Positions 54,701 to 62,958 of a stretch of DNA of 64,000 nucleotides are shown piece by piece. Made by a program: the position numbers and the translations under genes. The notes under the pieces were generated by a model, which saw nothing but the letters and a program-made list of their open reading frames with translations, did not search any database and was not told where the DNA came from. How positions within the stretch are numbered: the stretch's first letter is position 1; each line of letters opens with the position of its first letter. Source of the DNA: FEN-1099 sp964511015 (GTDB taxonomy: Bacteria > Lernaellota > Lernaellaia > Lernaellales > Lernaellaceae); NCBI GenBank assembly GCA_964511015.1, contig CAZEDX010000010.1:21902-85901 (forward strand), read 5' to 3'.

Positions 54701-57700
54701 TTTGTTGGTCGGATCCCGCCGCCGGCGCCGTGCAGGCGCACGGTTCCGCCGCCGGCTCCAGCACGCGCACGTCGGCCGCTTTCTCGTGCAGGTTCGACAC
54801 GCGCACCATCAACCCGAGATCCTCGAGCGTCGCCAGCAATTGCTTCGCCCGCCGCTGGCGCAGCGGCGGCGTGTTCTCGCCCTGCACCCAGCCGGTATCC
54901 GGCTCGGCGCCCGTCGGCACGACGATGCCCAACCGGTCTTTGTAGCGCTCGAGCGGCGAACCCAACAGCATGATGCAGGTGTTGATGCTGGTGACGCCGC
55001 AAATGTTGTCGCGGTTGCGCCGCACGAAAGCCAGCGTCGCGGCGAAATCGTCGTCGGTTTCGCCAGGGAAGCCGACGATGAAATTGATCATCGTGTTGAT
55101 GCCGGCGGCGCGAATCTGCCCGAGCGCGCGTTCGATGTCGGCGACGCGATAGCCTTTCGCCATCTTCCTGAGCACTTCGTCCGAACCCGACTCGATGCCC
55201 AGATTCAGCGTATAGCAGCCCGCACGCTTCATCCGGTGCAACAGGTCGTCCGGCATGTCGCCGCGCGGCGAGGCCAAGGCGATCCAGCGCACGCCCGCGT
55301 CCGCGGCGATCAGCGCGTCGCACATCTCCGACAACGCGCCAAGATCGCCGTTGATGAGCTGGTCGTTGAACCGGAAATCGCGCACGCCGAGCCGCCGCAC
55401 GTGGCCGACGATCTCTTCCGCGACCAGTCGCCCCGGCCGCGCCCGGAACGGCCCCATCGCCGGGTGGTCGTTGCAGAACGTGCAATGGTTGATGCACCCG
55501 CGCGACGCCAGCAGCGGAAGTTCGCGCGTGCGGTAACGAGCCAGGTCGAAGCCGGCGAAGGTCGGCGGCGGTAGCGCGCCGAGGTTGTCGATGAGCGGCC
55601 GCGGATTCAGCGGCGTCAGGTGGTGGCCGGCAAAACGCACCACGCCCGGCAACGCCGCGCCGTCGCGTCCCGCGGCAATGGCGTCCAGCAATTCGAGGAA
55701 CGTTTGTTCCCCTTCGCCGACGACGAAATAGTCCACCGATGCCGGCGGGAACAACAGGCGTTCTTCGGCGGTATGCACCCCGCGTCCGCCGACGACGATC
55801 ACGCGCTGCGGGTCGGCCTGCTTCACGCGTTGGCAGACGTCGATCGTGAAGCGCCGGTTCGGCGAGTAGACCGACAGGCCGATCACGCGCGCCGGTGAAG
55901 CCAGCAACTCGCGCGCGATGCGGTCAATGGCCTTTTCGAGGTGGGGGCGCAGACGGCCCCAATCGGCCAGGTCGGTCCAGTGCCGGAAACTGTCTTCTTC
56001 CCAGAACCGCTTCAGTTCAGGCGAAGCGTCGTGGTAAGTCGCGATATTGAAATCGCGCACCTGCACCGGATGACCGGCCGCCGCGACGGTTGCCGCCATA
56101 CTGGCCAGGCCGTAGGGCGGGGCGTCGATGCCCCATACCGGGCAGATGCCCAGCACCACCGGCGGCGTCTGGTCGCCAGGTTGGATCAGCCGCTCGGCCC
56201 GCGCGCCGAGTTCTTGCAAGCGTCGCTCCATCTCCACAGCTCGCGCCCACAATTCGTCGATGTGTTCGCGGTGCCGGCGGCGGTCGCTGACCACGTCATC
56301 GCGATTGGTAAACTCGACCGGAACGCCCAGCACGCGCAATTGCGCCAGCAGGCGATCGAGGCGGTCGGCACGAACCTCTGCGGTCAACTCGCCCGCGCGC
56401 CAACGCCGCTCCCAGCCGCGCTGCTGGCGGTTGGGCATCTCGATGCCCCACTTTTCCGGCCGTTCGCACAACTCCGCGCCGGGGATCAGCAACAGGCTGT
56501 TCACACTGCGCACGAGCTTGATGTGCGGCGCCGCTCGTTCGACGGCGCGCATCGTCGCCGCGAAGTCTTCTTCGGTTTCGCCGGGGAAGCCGACGATGAG
56601 GTAAAGCACGACGTCGATGCCGGCGGCCGCGGCATCGCGAATCATCCGTAACGCGCGTTCGGCGGTATAGCGTTTGTTCATCGCCGTGAGGATGCGATCG
56701 CTGCCGGTTTCCAGTCCGAACTCGAGCCGGTAGCAACCGGCCTGGACGAGCGCCGCGAACTGCGTCGCAGTCAACTCGTGGTTGGGGCTGATGCCCGCCG
56801 CCCACCTGAGTTTCCAGCCGCGTTCCACGATGCCGGCGCAGATGCGGACGAGGTTCGCCGGGTGGCCGTTGATCACCGGATCGACCAGATTCAGCCACTC
56901 GATGCCGTGGCGTTGCACGAGCGTGTCGAGTTCGGCCAACACGACCTCGGCCGGCTTGCTGCGGTAGCGGCGCCAATAACGCCGCACGTTGCAAAACGCG
57001 CAACCGCCGGTGCAACCGCGCGACCACTCGATGTTCAACGCCGGGTGGCCGTATTGCGCCAGATCAAAATGCCGGTAATCCGGCGGCGGCAAGGTCGCCA
57101 GATCGACCAGCTGGTTCTGCTCGACGAACGTTGCCTGGCCTTCACGGTAGTACGCCACGCCCGGCAGGTGTTCCGGGCTCTTCCCCGCGCGCACGCGACG
57201 CAGCACTTCGGTCAGCGTGAGTTCGCCTTCGCCGACCACATACACCCGCACGGCGCCGCCGCACAGCGCGAAGAACCGGTCGCGCTCTTCGCGCATGGCG
57301 ATGCCCGGGCCGCCGGCGATCAGCAGCTTGTTCGGCGCCAACCGGGCGACCTCGCGCGCGACCAACGCCGTGGCGATCTCCTTGCGCGTCACCAGCCCGA
57401 AGCCGACCACCGGCGCGGGGTGGGCCGCAATCGCCTGGGCCATCTCGCGCAACGCCGGGCCGAAGAGCCGCTCGACGTCGCGCTCGCGCTCCCACACCTG
57501 CCCCTCTTCCCACTCCCACAACCGTTGCTGCGCGGGAGACTGTCGGCGGTACAACGCGATGTTCAGATCGAGCACCTCGGCATGGAAACCTTCCCGTTCG
57601 ACCCACGCCGCCAGTGCCGCCAGACTCAACGGCGGTCCGTTGGTCAGCCACGGCGGCGGATGAACCAGCAGGAGGTCAACCGGCTTCTTCTCGTCGGCGG

Positions 57701-58637
57701 ACGTCATCTCTTGCGGCGTTTGCTCGTGGGTTGAAACGACCGGCGCGGGAATCGCGTCTTCGCAGTGCCGGCACAGGTAGTTTTCGGGTAGTGCGCGGCC
57801 GTCCATCGCTTCGAGGAAGGCGCGCCGGCCGGGCCCGCGCCAGACCGCCAGCAAGCCGCCGTCGCGCACGTTGCCCCACGCGCCCTGGCGGCGGTAGTCC
57901 ATGCAGCACGGCACGACCGTGCCGTCGAACAGCACGTGCGCCATCTCGTACGCCCACACCGTGCGGCAACCGAGCACACCGGCCAGTTCGACGCGTTCGT
58001 GGCCGTACACCTCGACGTTGCCCGCGCGGCTGACATAGCCGTTCACCACGTCGAGCCGCTTCACGCCGAGGCTGCGCCAATACGCCTGCGCTTCTTCCCA
58101 CTCTTCGTCGCCGACGTGCGGCCGCATGCGGGTGAGGTTGATCATCACCGCGTCCGGCCCATGCCGCTCGAGCAGCTTGCCGACCTGCCGCGTGATGTTC
58201 TCGCGGATCTTCTCAAAGTCGGCGCGGCCGGTGATCTGCCGATACGTCTCCGGCCGGATGGCGTGCACCGAGAAGCCCATCCAGGTCAGGCCGGCGTCGA
58301 GCAGTTCGTCGCCGAGTTCCGGCGTGAGCGCCGCGCCGTTGGACAGCAGGTAGATCTCCGTCTCGCCCAAGGCCCCCCGTGCCCGCCGAATGCGCGGCAC
58401 GATCTGCCGGTCCAGCAGCGGCTCGTTCATCAGGTAAAGCATGACGCGCTTCAGCGGCGGAAAGGTCGCCAACTCGGCGATCAGTGCCTCGAACAGGCCC
58501 TGGTCCATCTCCCCCTGCGGCATGGTGTGGCGGATCTTCGGCTGCGGGCACATGATGCAGGCGGAATTGCAGCGGCTGGTGGTCTGGATCATCACCGCCT
58601 GCGGGAACGGCAGGGTCAGCGCTTCCGCCGGCTTCAT
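51789..58637 (-). CDS. Giant five-domain radical SAM protein (SPASM-type plus four B12-binding-like/radical SAM modules)
   Basis: A 2282-residue single reading frame. The ATG at 58637 overlaps the carbamoyltransferase stop (ATGA); the upstream open frame is its antisense-free shadow. Residues 1-315: radical SAM with CNSACIMC (Cys23/27/30) and a SPASM-like Cys set (VPCCMDY, LCRHC). Then four tandem modules of about 490 residues (starting near 318, 824, 1325 and 1810), each with a Rossmann/B12-binding-like domain (DLNI, GGPGV) lacking the DxHxxG motif, and a radical SAM domain with CxxxCxFCN: Cys542/546/549, 1048/1052/1055, 1546/1550/1553 and 2037/2041/2044. Every module keeps IVGFPGE. Five [4Fe-4S] clusters are predicted in one chain. 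Chemistry and substrate unknown. Confidence 0.92.
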   Translation of the reverse strand: MKPAEALTLPFPQAVMIQTTSRCNSACIMCPQPKIRHTMPQGEMDQGLFEALIAELATFPPLKRVMLYLMNEPLLDRQIVPRIRRARGALGETEIYLLSNGAALTPELGDELLDAGLTWMGFSVHAIRPETYRQITGRADFEKIRENITRQVGKLLERHGPDAVMINLTRMRPHVGDEEWEEAQAYWRSLGVKRLDVVNGYVSRAGNVEVYGHERVELAGVLGCRTVWAYEMAHVLFDGTVVPCCMDYRRQGAWGNVRDGGLLAVWRGPGRRAFLEAMDGRALPENYLCRHCEDAIPAPVVSTHEQTPQEMTSADEKKPVDLLLVHPPPWLTNGPPLSLAALAAWVEREGFHAEVLDLNIALYRRQSPAQQRLWEWEEGQVWERERDVERLFGPALREMAQAIAAHPAPVVGFGLVTRKEIATALVAREVARLAPNKLLIAGGPGIAMREERDRFFALCGGAVRVYVVGEGELTLTEVLRRVRAGKSPEHLPGVAYYREGQATFVEQNQLVDLATLPPPDYRHFDLAQYGHPALNIEWSRGCTGGCAFCNVRRYWRRYRSKPAEVVLAELDTLVQRHGIEWLNLVDPVINGHPANLVRICAGIVERGWKLRWAAGISPNHELTATQFAALVQAGCYRLEFGLETGSDRILTAMNKRYTAERALRMIRDAAAAGIDVVLYLIVGFPGETEEDFAATMRAVERAAPHIKLVRSVNSLLLIPGAELCERPEKWGIEMPNRQQRGWERRWRAGELTAEVRADRLDRLLAQLRVLGVPVEFTNRDDVVSDRRRHREHIDELWARAVEMERRLQELGARAERLIQPGDQTPPVVLGICPVWGIDAPPYGLASMAATVAAAGHPVQVRDFNIATYHDASPELKRFWEEDSFRHWTDLADWGRLRPHLEKAIDRIARELLASPARVIGLSVYSPNRRFTIDVCQRVKQADPQRVIVVGGRGVHTAEERLLFPPASVDYFVVGEGEQTFLELLDAIAAGRDGAALPGVVRFAGHHLTPLNPRPLIDNLGALPPPTFAGFDLARYRTRELPLLASRGCINHCTFCNDHPAMGPFRARPGRLVAEEIVGHVRRLGVRDFRFNDQLINGDLGALSEMCDALIAADAGVRWIALASPRGDMPDDLLHRMKRAGCYTLNLGIESGSDEVLRKMAKGYRVADIERALGQIRAAGINTMINFIVGFPGETDDDFAATLAFVRRNRDNICGVTSINTCIMLLGSPLERYKDRLGIVVPTGAEPDTGWVQGENTPPLRQRRAKQLLATLEDLGLMVRVSNLHEKAADVRVLEPAAEPCACTAPAAGSDQQKGVPRYEPIDGRNVDMLLVMAPVWGADVPPLGIAYVQLFLERHGISAQCLDLNIKLFNRAPDPALWRMESYKHWTDPELFPQTMAALADLIDHYARQIGAHPARVLGFSVNTGNFAFTRAFARRLKAERPERPIVFGGPGVTNSFDIATLGTDEVDYLVLGEAEQTVHPLMQDLLAGRVPAIPGVLRVGEPIDFEKLARPIQEDLSAIGWPKLEDFNLAEYATDAVPILGSRGCIRRCTFCNDHHIYRKYRRRPPEAVAEEMFWHADRGRTRFTFHDVLINGDMRALDTFCDLLIASGRELRWGGQGVVRKEMDAAIFGKMARAGCQSFVFGVESFCDSVLKAMNKPYTQEQTARVLAACHGAGIQTIINLIVGFPGEGEKEFRETYDFVRDHFDIIDQVASISPCLINLGSRLFERYPDYGIRFPQTEGSIKWWTDDGNTFEERRRRVLALTTLLAKRDQSVHTVNLYDETRDALPQVNVDDTPREPEDTECAVHPPMARPDLLLALPPPWGVDFPPLGVATLAAAMRAAGLETVVRDLNIEWYDACGEAMRDYWRLEHLKFWAADGRLPEIVAFFAPQIDEFVETVARLQPLVLGLSTNESNLALAVLLGRRVKTRLPGVTLVLGGPGVHWLADRERIGPAAAELFVIGEGETTLAEVVRAVKAGNDPAGVPGTAAWRDGAWVDGPVREPLADLDAQPWPEFGDLPLHLYRTNQLPLLMGRGCVNRCAFCNDHRMVPGYRAVSAERLFENVKQLKARYGAFAFAFNDLLINADLRRLRRFCELVIDGGERLAWTGQAVVRKDMTKADFQRLRDAGCVSLVFGVESFSDDVLKRMNKRFHAATAARALEYARAAGIETIINLIVGFPGETEESFTATADFVRQHAKLISRVSALSTCIVVAQCDLEKEPERFGIVLPQPEHWCQWYSTDGSNNYSIRTDRLRRLAAILEQEGIAHGMTNLYREALEAGI

Positions 58638-60322
58638 CGCCCCGGCCCTTCCACCAGATACGGGCCGATCGCCAGGTACTTGAAGCCGCCGTCGCGGTAC
58701 GCCCGCACCGCATCGGCCGGCGTCATGACAATCGGTTCTTCGTGCATGTTGAAGCTGGTGTTGATCAGCACCGGCGTGCCGGTCCGGGCGGCGAACGCGG
58801 TGAGAATGGCGAAGGCGTCGGGGTTGTCCTCGCGGCGCACGAGCTGCGGCCGCGCGGTGCCGTCGACGTGCACGCACCCGGCGGCGAAACCGCTCATCGC
58901 CGACGTGCAATCGAAGCACATGTTCATGAACCGTGCGGTGAAACGCGCCTTGTCCACCCCGACGAAACACCGTTCGGCTTCGTGGTCGAGTGTTGCCGGC
59001 GCGAAGGGCATAAACTCGGTGCGGCGCAGCATTTTGTTCAGCCAGTCGTTCACCGACGGATCCCCGGGCTGGTAGTAGATCGTGCGGTTGCCCAGCGCGC
59101 GCGGGCCGTATTCCATGGCGCCGGTGAAGCGCAGGATGACCTCGCCCCGCGCCAACAGCTCGGCGACCGCCGCGGCGATGTCGGCCGGGCGGGTGAAGGT
59201 CAGGCCGTCGCGTTCGAGCTCGCGCCGGATCTCCTCCTCGCCGTACGCGTTGCCGAGATACACCGTCGGCAGCGGCGCCGGGGTCGCGCCCGCCGCGCCG
59301 AGCGCCGCGCCCGCCGCCAATCCGCCGTCGCTCATGTTCGGGAAGATGCTGATGCCGCGCACCTCCGGCAGCTCACGCACCCGTTGGTTGAGCTTCACGT
59401 TCTCGAAAATGCCGCCGGCGAGCACGACGTCCGGCGCGCCCGTCTGCCGCACCCAGTGACGCACGAACGCGGTCACCGCTTCCTCGAGCACGTGCTGACA
59501 CGCGGCGGCGATGTCGGCCGGCCGCTCGCCGATAAGGTGCCGGTACCAGCCCAGCCGCCGGTGGTGCCGCAACGGACAGCCCAGCCGCGTGAAGCCCGGG
59601 CCGACGAACCGCAGCACGCGCCGGAACAGCGGCGCCAGACGATGCGGATTGCCGTAGGCCGCCAAGCCGGTGATCTTGCCCTCGTGCCGGTTGGGCCGGA
59701 AGCCGAGGTATTCGGTGACGCGGCTGTAGTACGGATTCAGCGCCGCCAGGCCCGACTGCGCATACCGCCGTTCGACCGTGCCGTCCGGACGGCCGACGCC
59801 GACCGTCGCGGTCACCCCGTCGCCCATCGCGTCGGCGGTGATGACCGTCGCGGCGGTGAACGGGCCGCACAGGAACGCCGACCACGCATGCGCCTGGTGA
59901 TGTTCGACCATCCGCACCGGGCAACGGAATCCGAGGCGGCGCAGGCGACGAGTCAGGATCCACCGCGACAACGCGCGGTCTAGCGCGTAAGGCAGCCGCA
60001 TCGCGCGCGCGATGACCTGGTAGTAGGTGTACAGATTGAACAGCCAGCCGAATTGGCCCGAAAGGTTCTTCGCGCCCTGGTGCACGCCGGGCAGGCAGCG
60101 CAGTATTGCGCTGGGCGTGATCTCGCCCGCCACGACCACCAGGTCGATCTCCGCCGGCGTCAGGCCGCCGATCTGCAACACCTCGGCAATCGCCCGCGCC
60201 GGAAAGGCCATCGAGTTCTTCTGCCGGTTGATGCGCTCTTCGTTGATCGCGGCGACCAACCGGCGGTCCACCACCAGGGCCGCGCCGGCATTGTGGTTAT
60301 CGCTGATGCCCAAAACCCTCAT
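58634..60322 (-). CDS. NodU/CmcH/TobZ-type carbamoyltransferase
   Basis: A 562-residue O-carbamoyltransferase-family protein which makes carbamoyl-adenylate from carbamoyl phosphate and ATP and passes it to a hydroxyl. The N-terminal ASKHA/Kae1-like domain has NHNAGAALV and metal-binding His in EHHQAHAWSAF; the C-terminal domain has GAMEYGPRALGNRT and VLINTSFNMHEEP, as in NodU, CmcH and TobZ. Full length. Translationally coupled to the giant radical-SAM gene. This family mostly modifies antibiotics, Nod factors and polysaccharides, which supports a biosynthetic role for the cluster. Confidence 0.94.
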   Translation of the reverse strand: MRVLGISDNHNAGAALVVDRRLVAAINEERINRQKNSMAFPARAIAEVLQIGGLTPAEIDLVVVAGEITPSAILRCLPGVHQGAKNLSGQFGWLFNLYTYYQVIARAMRLPYALDRALSRWILTRRLRRLGFRCPVRMVEHHQAHAWSAFLCGPFTAATVITADAMGDGVTATVGVGRPDGTVERRYAQSGLAALNPYYSRVTEYLGFRPNRHEGKITGLAAYGNPHRLAPLFRRVLRFVGPGFTRLGCPLRHHRRLGWYRHLIGERPADIAAACQHVLEEAVTAFVRHWVRQTGAPDVVLAGGIFENVKLNQRVRELPEVRGISIFPNMSDGGLAAGAALGAAGATPAPLPTVYLGNAYGEEEIRRELERDGLTFTRPADIAAAVAELLARGEVILRFTGAMEYGPRALGNRTIYYQPGDPSVNDWLNKMLRRTEFMPFAPATLDHEAERCFVGVDKARFTARFMNMCFDCTSAMSGFAAGCVHVDGTARPQLVRREDNPDAFAILTAFAARTGTPVLINTSFNMHEEPIVMTPADAVRAYRDGGFKYLAIGPYLVEGPGR

Positions 60323-60364
60323 CGGGTGGAATGTAGCTTGTTTCCGGCGGGCGGGGAAGAGTGG

Positions 60365-62110
60365 TTACTGATTGTCGCCGGTCTTGATCCGCTCGCGCGA
60401 CTCCGCGCTGAACACCAGCGAGGGGTCGACGGCCGGGACGATCGGGGTCGACGCCGCCGCCAGTCTGCCGTCGCCGTGGTGCGCCTGACCGTGGCCGTGG
60501 CCGTTGCCGCCGTTGCCGCCCGCGGCTTCGCCCGAACGGCGACGCCGTCCGCCGCGCCGCCGGCGACGCGGCATGGGAACGTCGCCCGGCGCCACGAACA
60601 GCAGCCGGCCGCGCGCCCGGGCCGCCCGTGCGATCGGTTTGGGCAGTGTCTCGCCGCGCGCCTGCGCTTCGATCTGGCACAGGGCCAGCGCGTGTTCGAA
60701 ATACGATTTGCGCATCACGTTGCCGGGGATCTGCCCGCCCTTGGCCATCGCGCGCGCAATGGCGAACTTGCCGACCAGCAGCGACACCGTCGCCTCGCTG
60801 TCGCCGCGGCCGATGCCGATTTCGCGCAACATCGGTTTGACGCAATCGCGCATCGTCTGCTGCAGTGTGCGCCGCGGTTCGCCTTCCGCCGGGGGCGCCT
60901 GCAGTTCCGGCAGCAGCGGGCTGACGAATACCGCAAGCACGACCGGCAGCGGAATCTCGCGCTTGGCCAGCGCCTCGTCCAGCGCGCCGAGCATGGCCAA
61001 CAGTCGCGCGCGCACGGCGTCGGCGCCGTCGCTGGTCAACGCGGCGCAGGCCGACGGCACAATGTGCGGCAGCAGACCGGTTTCGAGCATCAGAGCGATG
61101 CTCTTGGCCGACTGCCCGTCTTTCAACTCGCGCAAAAACTCGTCGCGCAGTCGCGACGGATTGACCTTGGTGATCTCACCGGCGTATTCGCGAATCGCCG
61201 CCAGCGTCGCCGGCTCGATGGTGAAACCGGTCCGCGCCGCGTGCCGGATGGCGCGAATCATGCGCGCGGGGTCTTCGCGAATACGCAGGCCCGGATCGCC
61301 GATGATGCGAATCGTGCGTTCGCGCAGATCCTGCATGCCGCCGACGAAATCGTAGATGTTGAACGTCTCGAGGTCGTAGAACAGGCCGTTGATCGTCAGG
61401 TCGCGGCGCTGCGCGTCGGTGGCCGGCGTGCCGTAGGAGTTCTCGTCGCGAATCGGCTCGTCGCTCTCGGTGTCGAAGGTCACACCTTGCCGGAAGGTCG
61501 AGACCTCGATGATGTCGTTGCCCTGGAAGAAGACGTGCGCCAGCCGGAACCGGCGGCCGATCAGCCGGCAGTTACGGAACAGCGCGCGCACTTGCTCCGG
61601 ATGCGCGTCGGTCACCACGTCGAAATCCTTCGGCGTGCGGTCGATCAGAATGTCGCGCACGCACCCGCCGACGAGATACGCTCGGTAGCCGTTGCCGATC
61701 AACCGGCGCATCACCTTGAGCGCGTTTGGGCTGATCTTGCGGCGGCTCAGGTTGTGCTCGGCGCGCGGAATCACCAGCGGGCCCGACCCGTCCTCGGCGA
61801 TGGGCACCGCGTCGGCGCGGGGCGAACGCGGGGCCGGCGGGGGCGGACCATGGCGGTGCCCGCCGCGGCCGTGCGGCGTCGACTCATGGCGATGCTGCGG
61901 CGGACGAGGCGCGGATTCGGCTCGATGGTGCGGCGCGCGGGGCGCGGGCGCGGCCTTGGGCGCCACGGCCGGCGGCTCCACCTCGGGCGCCGCCGCCCGG
62001 CCCGCGGGAACAGCGGGTTCGGACATCACCTGCGGCTCGACCGGGCCTTCTTTCTCCGGCTGGGTTTCCTCTGGCGCCTTCTTTTTCCAGCGGCGGAACA
62101 GTCCTAGCAC
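60365..62110 (-). CDS. pcnB: PcnB-like poly(A) polymerase / tRNA nucleotidyltransferase family
   Basis: A 581-residue class II nucleotidyltransferase. After a 115-residue Pro/Ala/His-rich N-terminal extension comes NLSRRKISPNALKVMRRL, typical of PcnB, then the catalytic LVGGCVRDILIDRTPKDFD with GG and the DxD carboxylates, and RRDLTINGLFYD. The C-terminal helical part is followed by an RRRRRGGRRRR basic stretch and a His/Gly-rich tail, probably RNA-binding. It lies 42 nt upstream of the carbamoyltransferase on the same strand but may be functionally unrelated. Confidence 0.88.
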   Translation of the reverse strand: MLGLFRRWKKKAPEETQPEKEGPVEPQVMSEPAVPAGRAAAPEVEPPAVAPKAAPAPRAPHHRAESAPRPPQHRHESTPHGRGGHRHGPPPPAPRSPRADAVPIAEDGSGPLVIPRAEHNLSRRKISPNALKVMRRLIGNGYRAYLVGGCVRDILIDRTPKDFDVVTDAHPEQVRALFRNCRLIGRRFRLAHVFFQGNDIIEVSTFRQGVTFDTESDEPIRDENSYGTPATDAQRRDLTINGLFYDLETFNIYDFVGGMQDLRERTIRIIGDPGLRIREDPARMIRAIRHAARTGFTIEPATLAAIREYAGEITKVNPSRLRDEFLRELKDGQSAKSIALMLETGLLPHIVPSACAALTSDGADAVRARLLAMLGALDEALAKREIPLPVVLAVFVSPLLPELQAPPAEGEPRRTLQQTMRDCVKPMLREIGIGRGDSEATVSLLVGKFAIARAMAKGGQIPGNVMRKSYFEHALALCQIEAQARGETLPKPIARAARARGRLLFVAPGDVPMPRRRRRGGRRRRSGEAAGGNGGNGHGHGQAHHGDGRLAAASTPIVPAVDPSLVFSAESRERIKTGDNQ

Positions 62111-62291
62111 CCGCAGACACTCCTTCTGCCTGCCGCCCGAAGCGGCGGGGTCTGGTTATCACTATTGGCGAAGGGCGTCAAGCGCATGGGGGGCGGTAAG
62201 GATCGGCATAGGGGTCTGGGGTCTGGATCGTAGCTCGGCATCCATCCCCACCAGCCGCCCTCCGATCACCTCAAAAGAGCCAGGCTGGCAC

Positions 62292-62305
62292 AGGGGCCGG
62301 CCCCT
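62292..62305. repeat. Perfect 14-nt palindrome before repeat copy B
   Basis: AGGGGCCGGCCCCT, followed by ACC, 20 nt ahead of repeat copy B. The same CCCTACC context precedes copy A near 32.96 kb. Confidence 0.6.
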
Positions 62306-62324
62306 ACCACAAACCACTCTCTCT

Positions 62325-62650
62325 ATGAAATTCATCGCGTTGTGAAATCGTTCACAGCATTTCGAACAGCCATTCCAACGTTCGACGAACAGTGTCCAAA
62401 ACGTGCATTAACGTCTCCTACAGCCGCAAGGGTTTGTCGGGGTCGAATTGCCAAAACGCACGGTAGAAAAAGGCCTTTTAACGGGAAATCGGCCCGTGAA
62501 AAATCAAGCACTTGTGCGCCGAAAAACGCTCGTTTGCACGGCCATTTGTCGGCCGATGTCCAAAATATAGCCTTTTGCAATCGGCCACTTACAAAACAGT
62601 GTGTGCCGAAAATACCGGCGTTTATCGCAAATCCACTCCAACGCCCATCG
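62325..62650 (+). repeat. Dispersed ~320-nt repeat, copy B, in a gene-free region
   Basis: Same-orientation relative of 32968-33290 (see shared blocks there). It sits in the 850-nt stretch 62111-62958, which has no convincing gene. Beyond the repeat, 62651-62958 has degenerate internal repeats: TTTGTCGGCCG occurs at 62546 and again near 62700, each close to GCACGG and to a CGAAAAACG motif. A long open frame (62342 to 63052) spans both but has no family signal and overlaps the next real gene. Confidence 0.7.
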
Positions 62651-62958
62651 ATGTCCGGCACGGGTACGCGCGCCGATTGCACGGGCGAAAAACGAGTGTT
62701 TGTCGGCCGCGACGTTTTTTTGCACGGACAGTCCCGATTCCGCGGGGTGGTCGGCTTCGTCCGGCTCGCGATCCGCACGTTCCATGCCTATCGAAATAAT
62801 CTCTTGGTTATTCTACTGAGGGACCGAGGCCGCGCCGTTCATTTTTTCGTTTCCCATTTTTCATTCTTCTCCCCTCTTCCCCTTTGCGTCACCACGCCGC
62901 GGCTGCTAGATTACGGGCGGAACCGAAATGAGTTTGGGCGACTCAGAGGGGGTGGACT

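Noticed and set aside
52497..55574. A 1025-codon open frame on the plus strand
   Set aside because: It is exactly antisense to the giant radical SAM gene, rich in Arg/His/Gln and without domain features; long shadows are expected opposite GC-rich coding sequence.
51789..58970. N-terminal start of the giant radical SAM protein at 58970
   Set aside because: The extra 111 codons are Arg-rich and overlap the carbamoyltransferase coding sequence; the ATG at 58637 gives an ATGA overlap and the conserved start of the domain.
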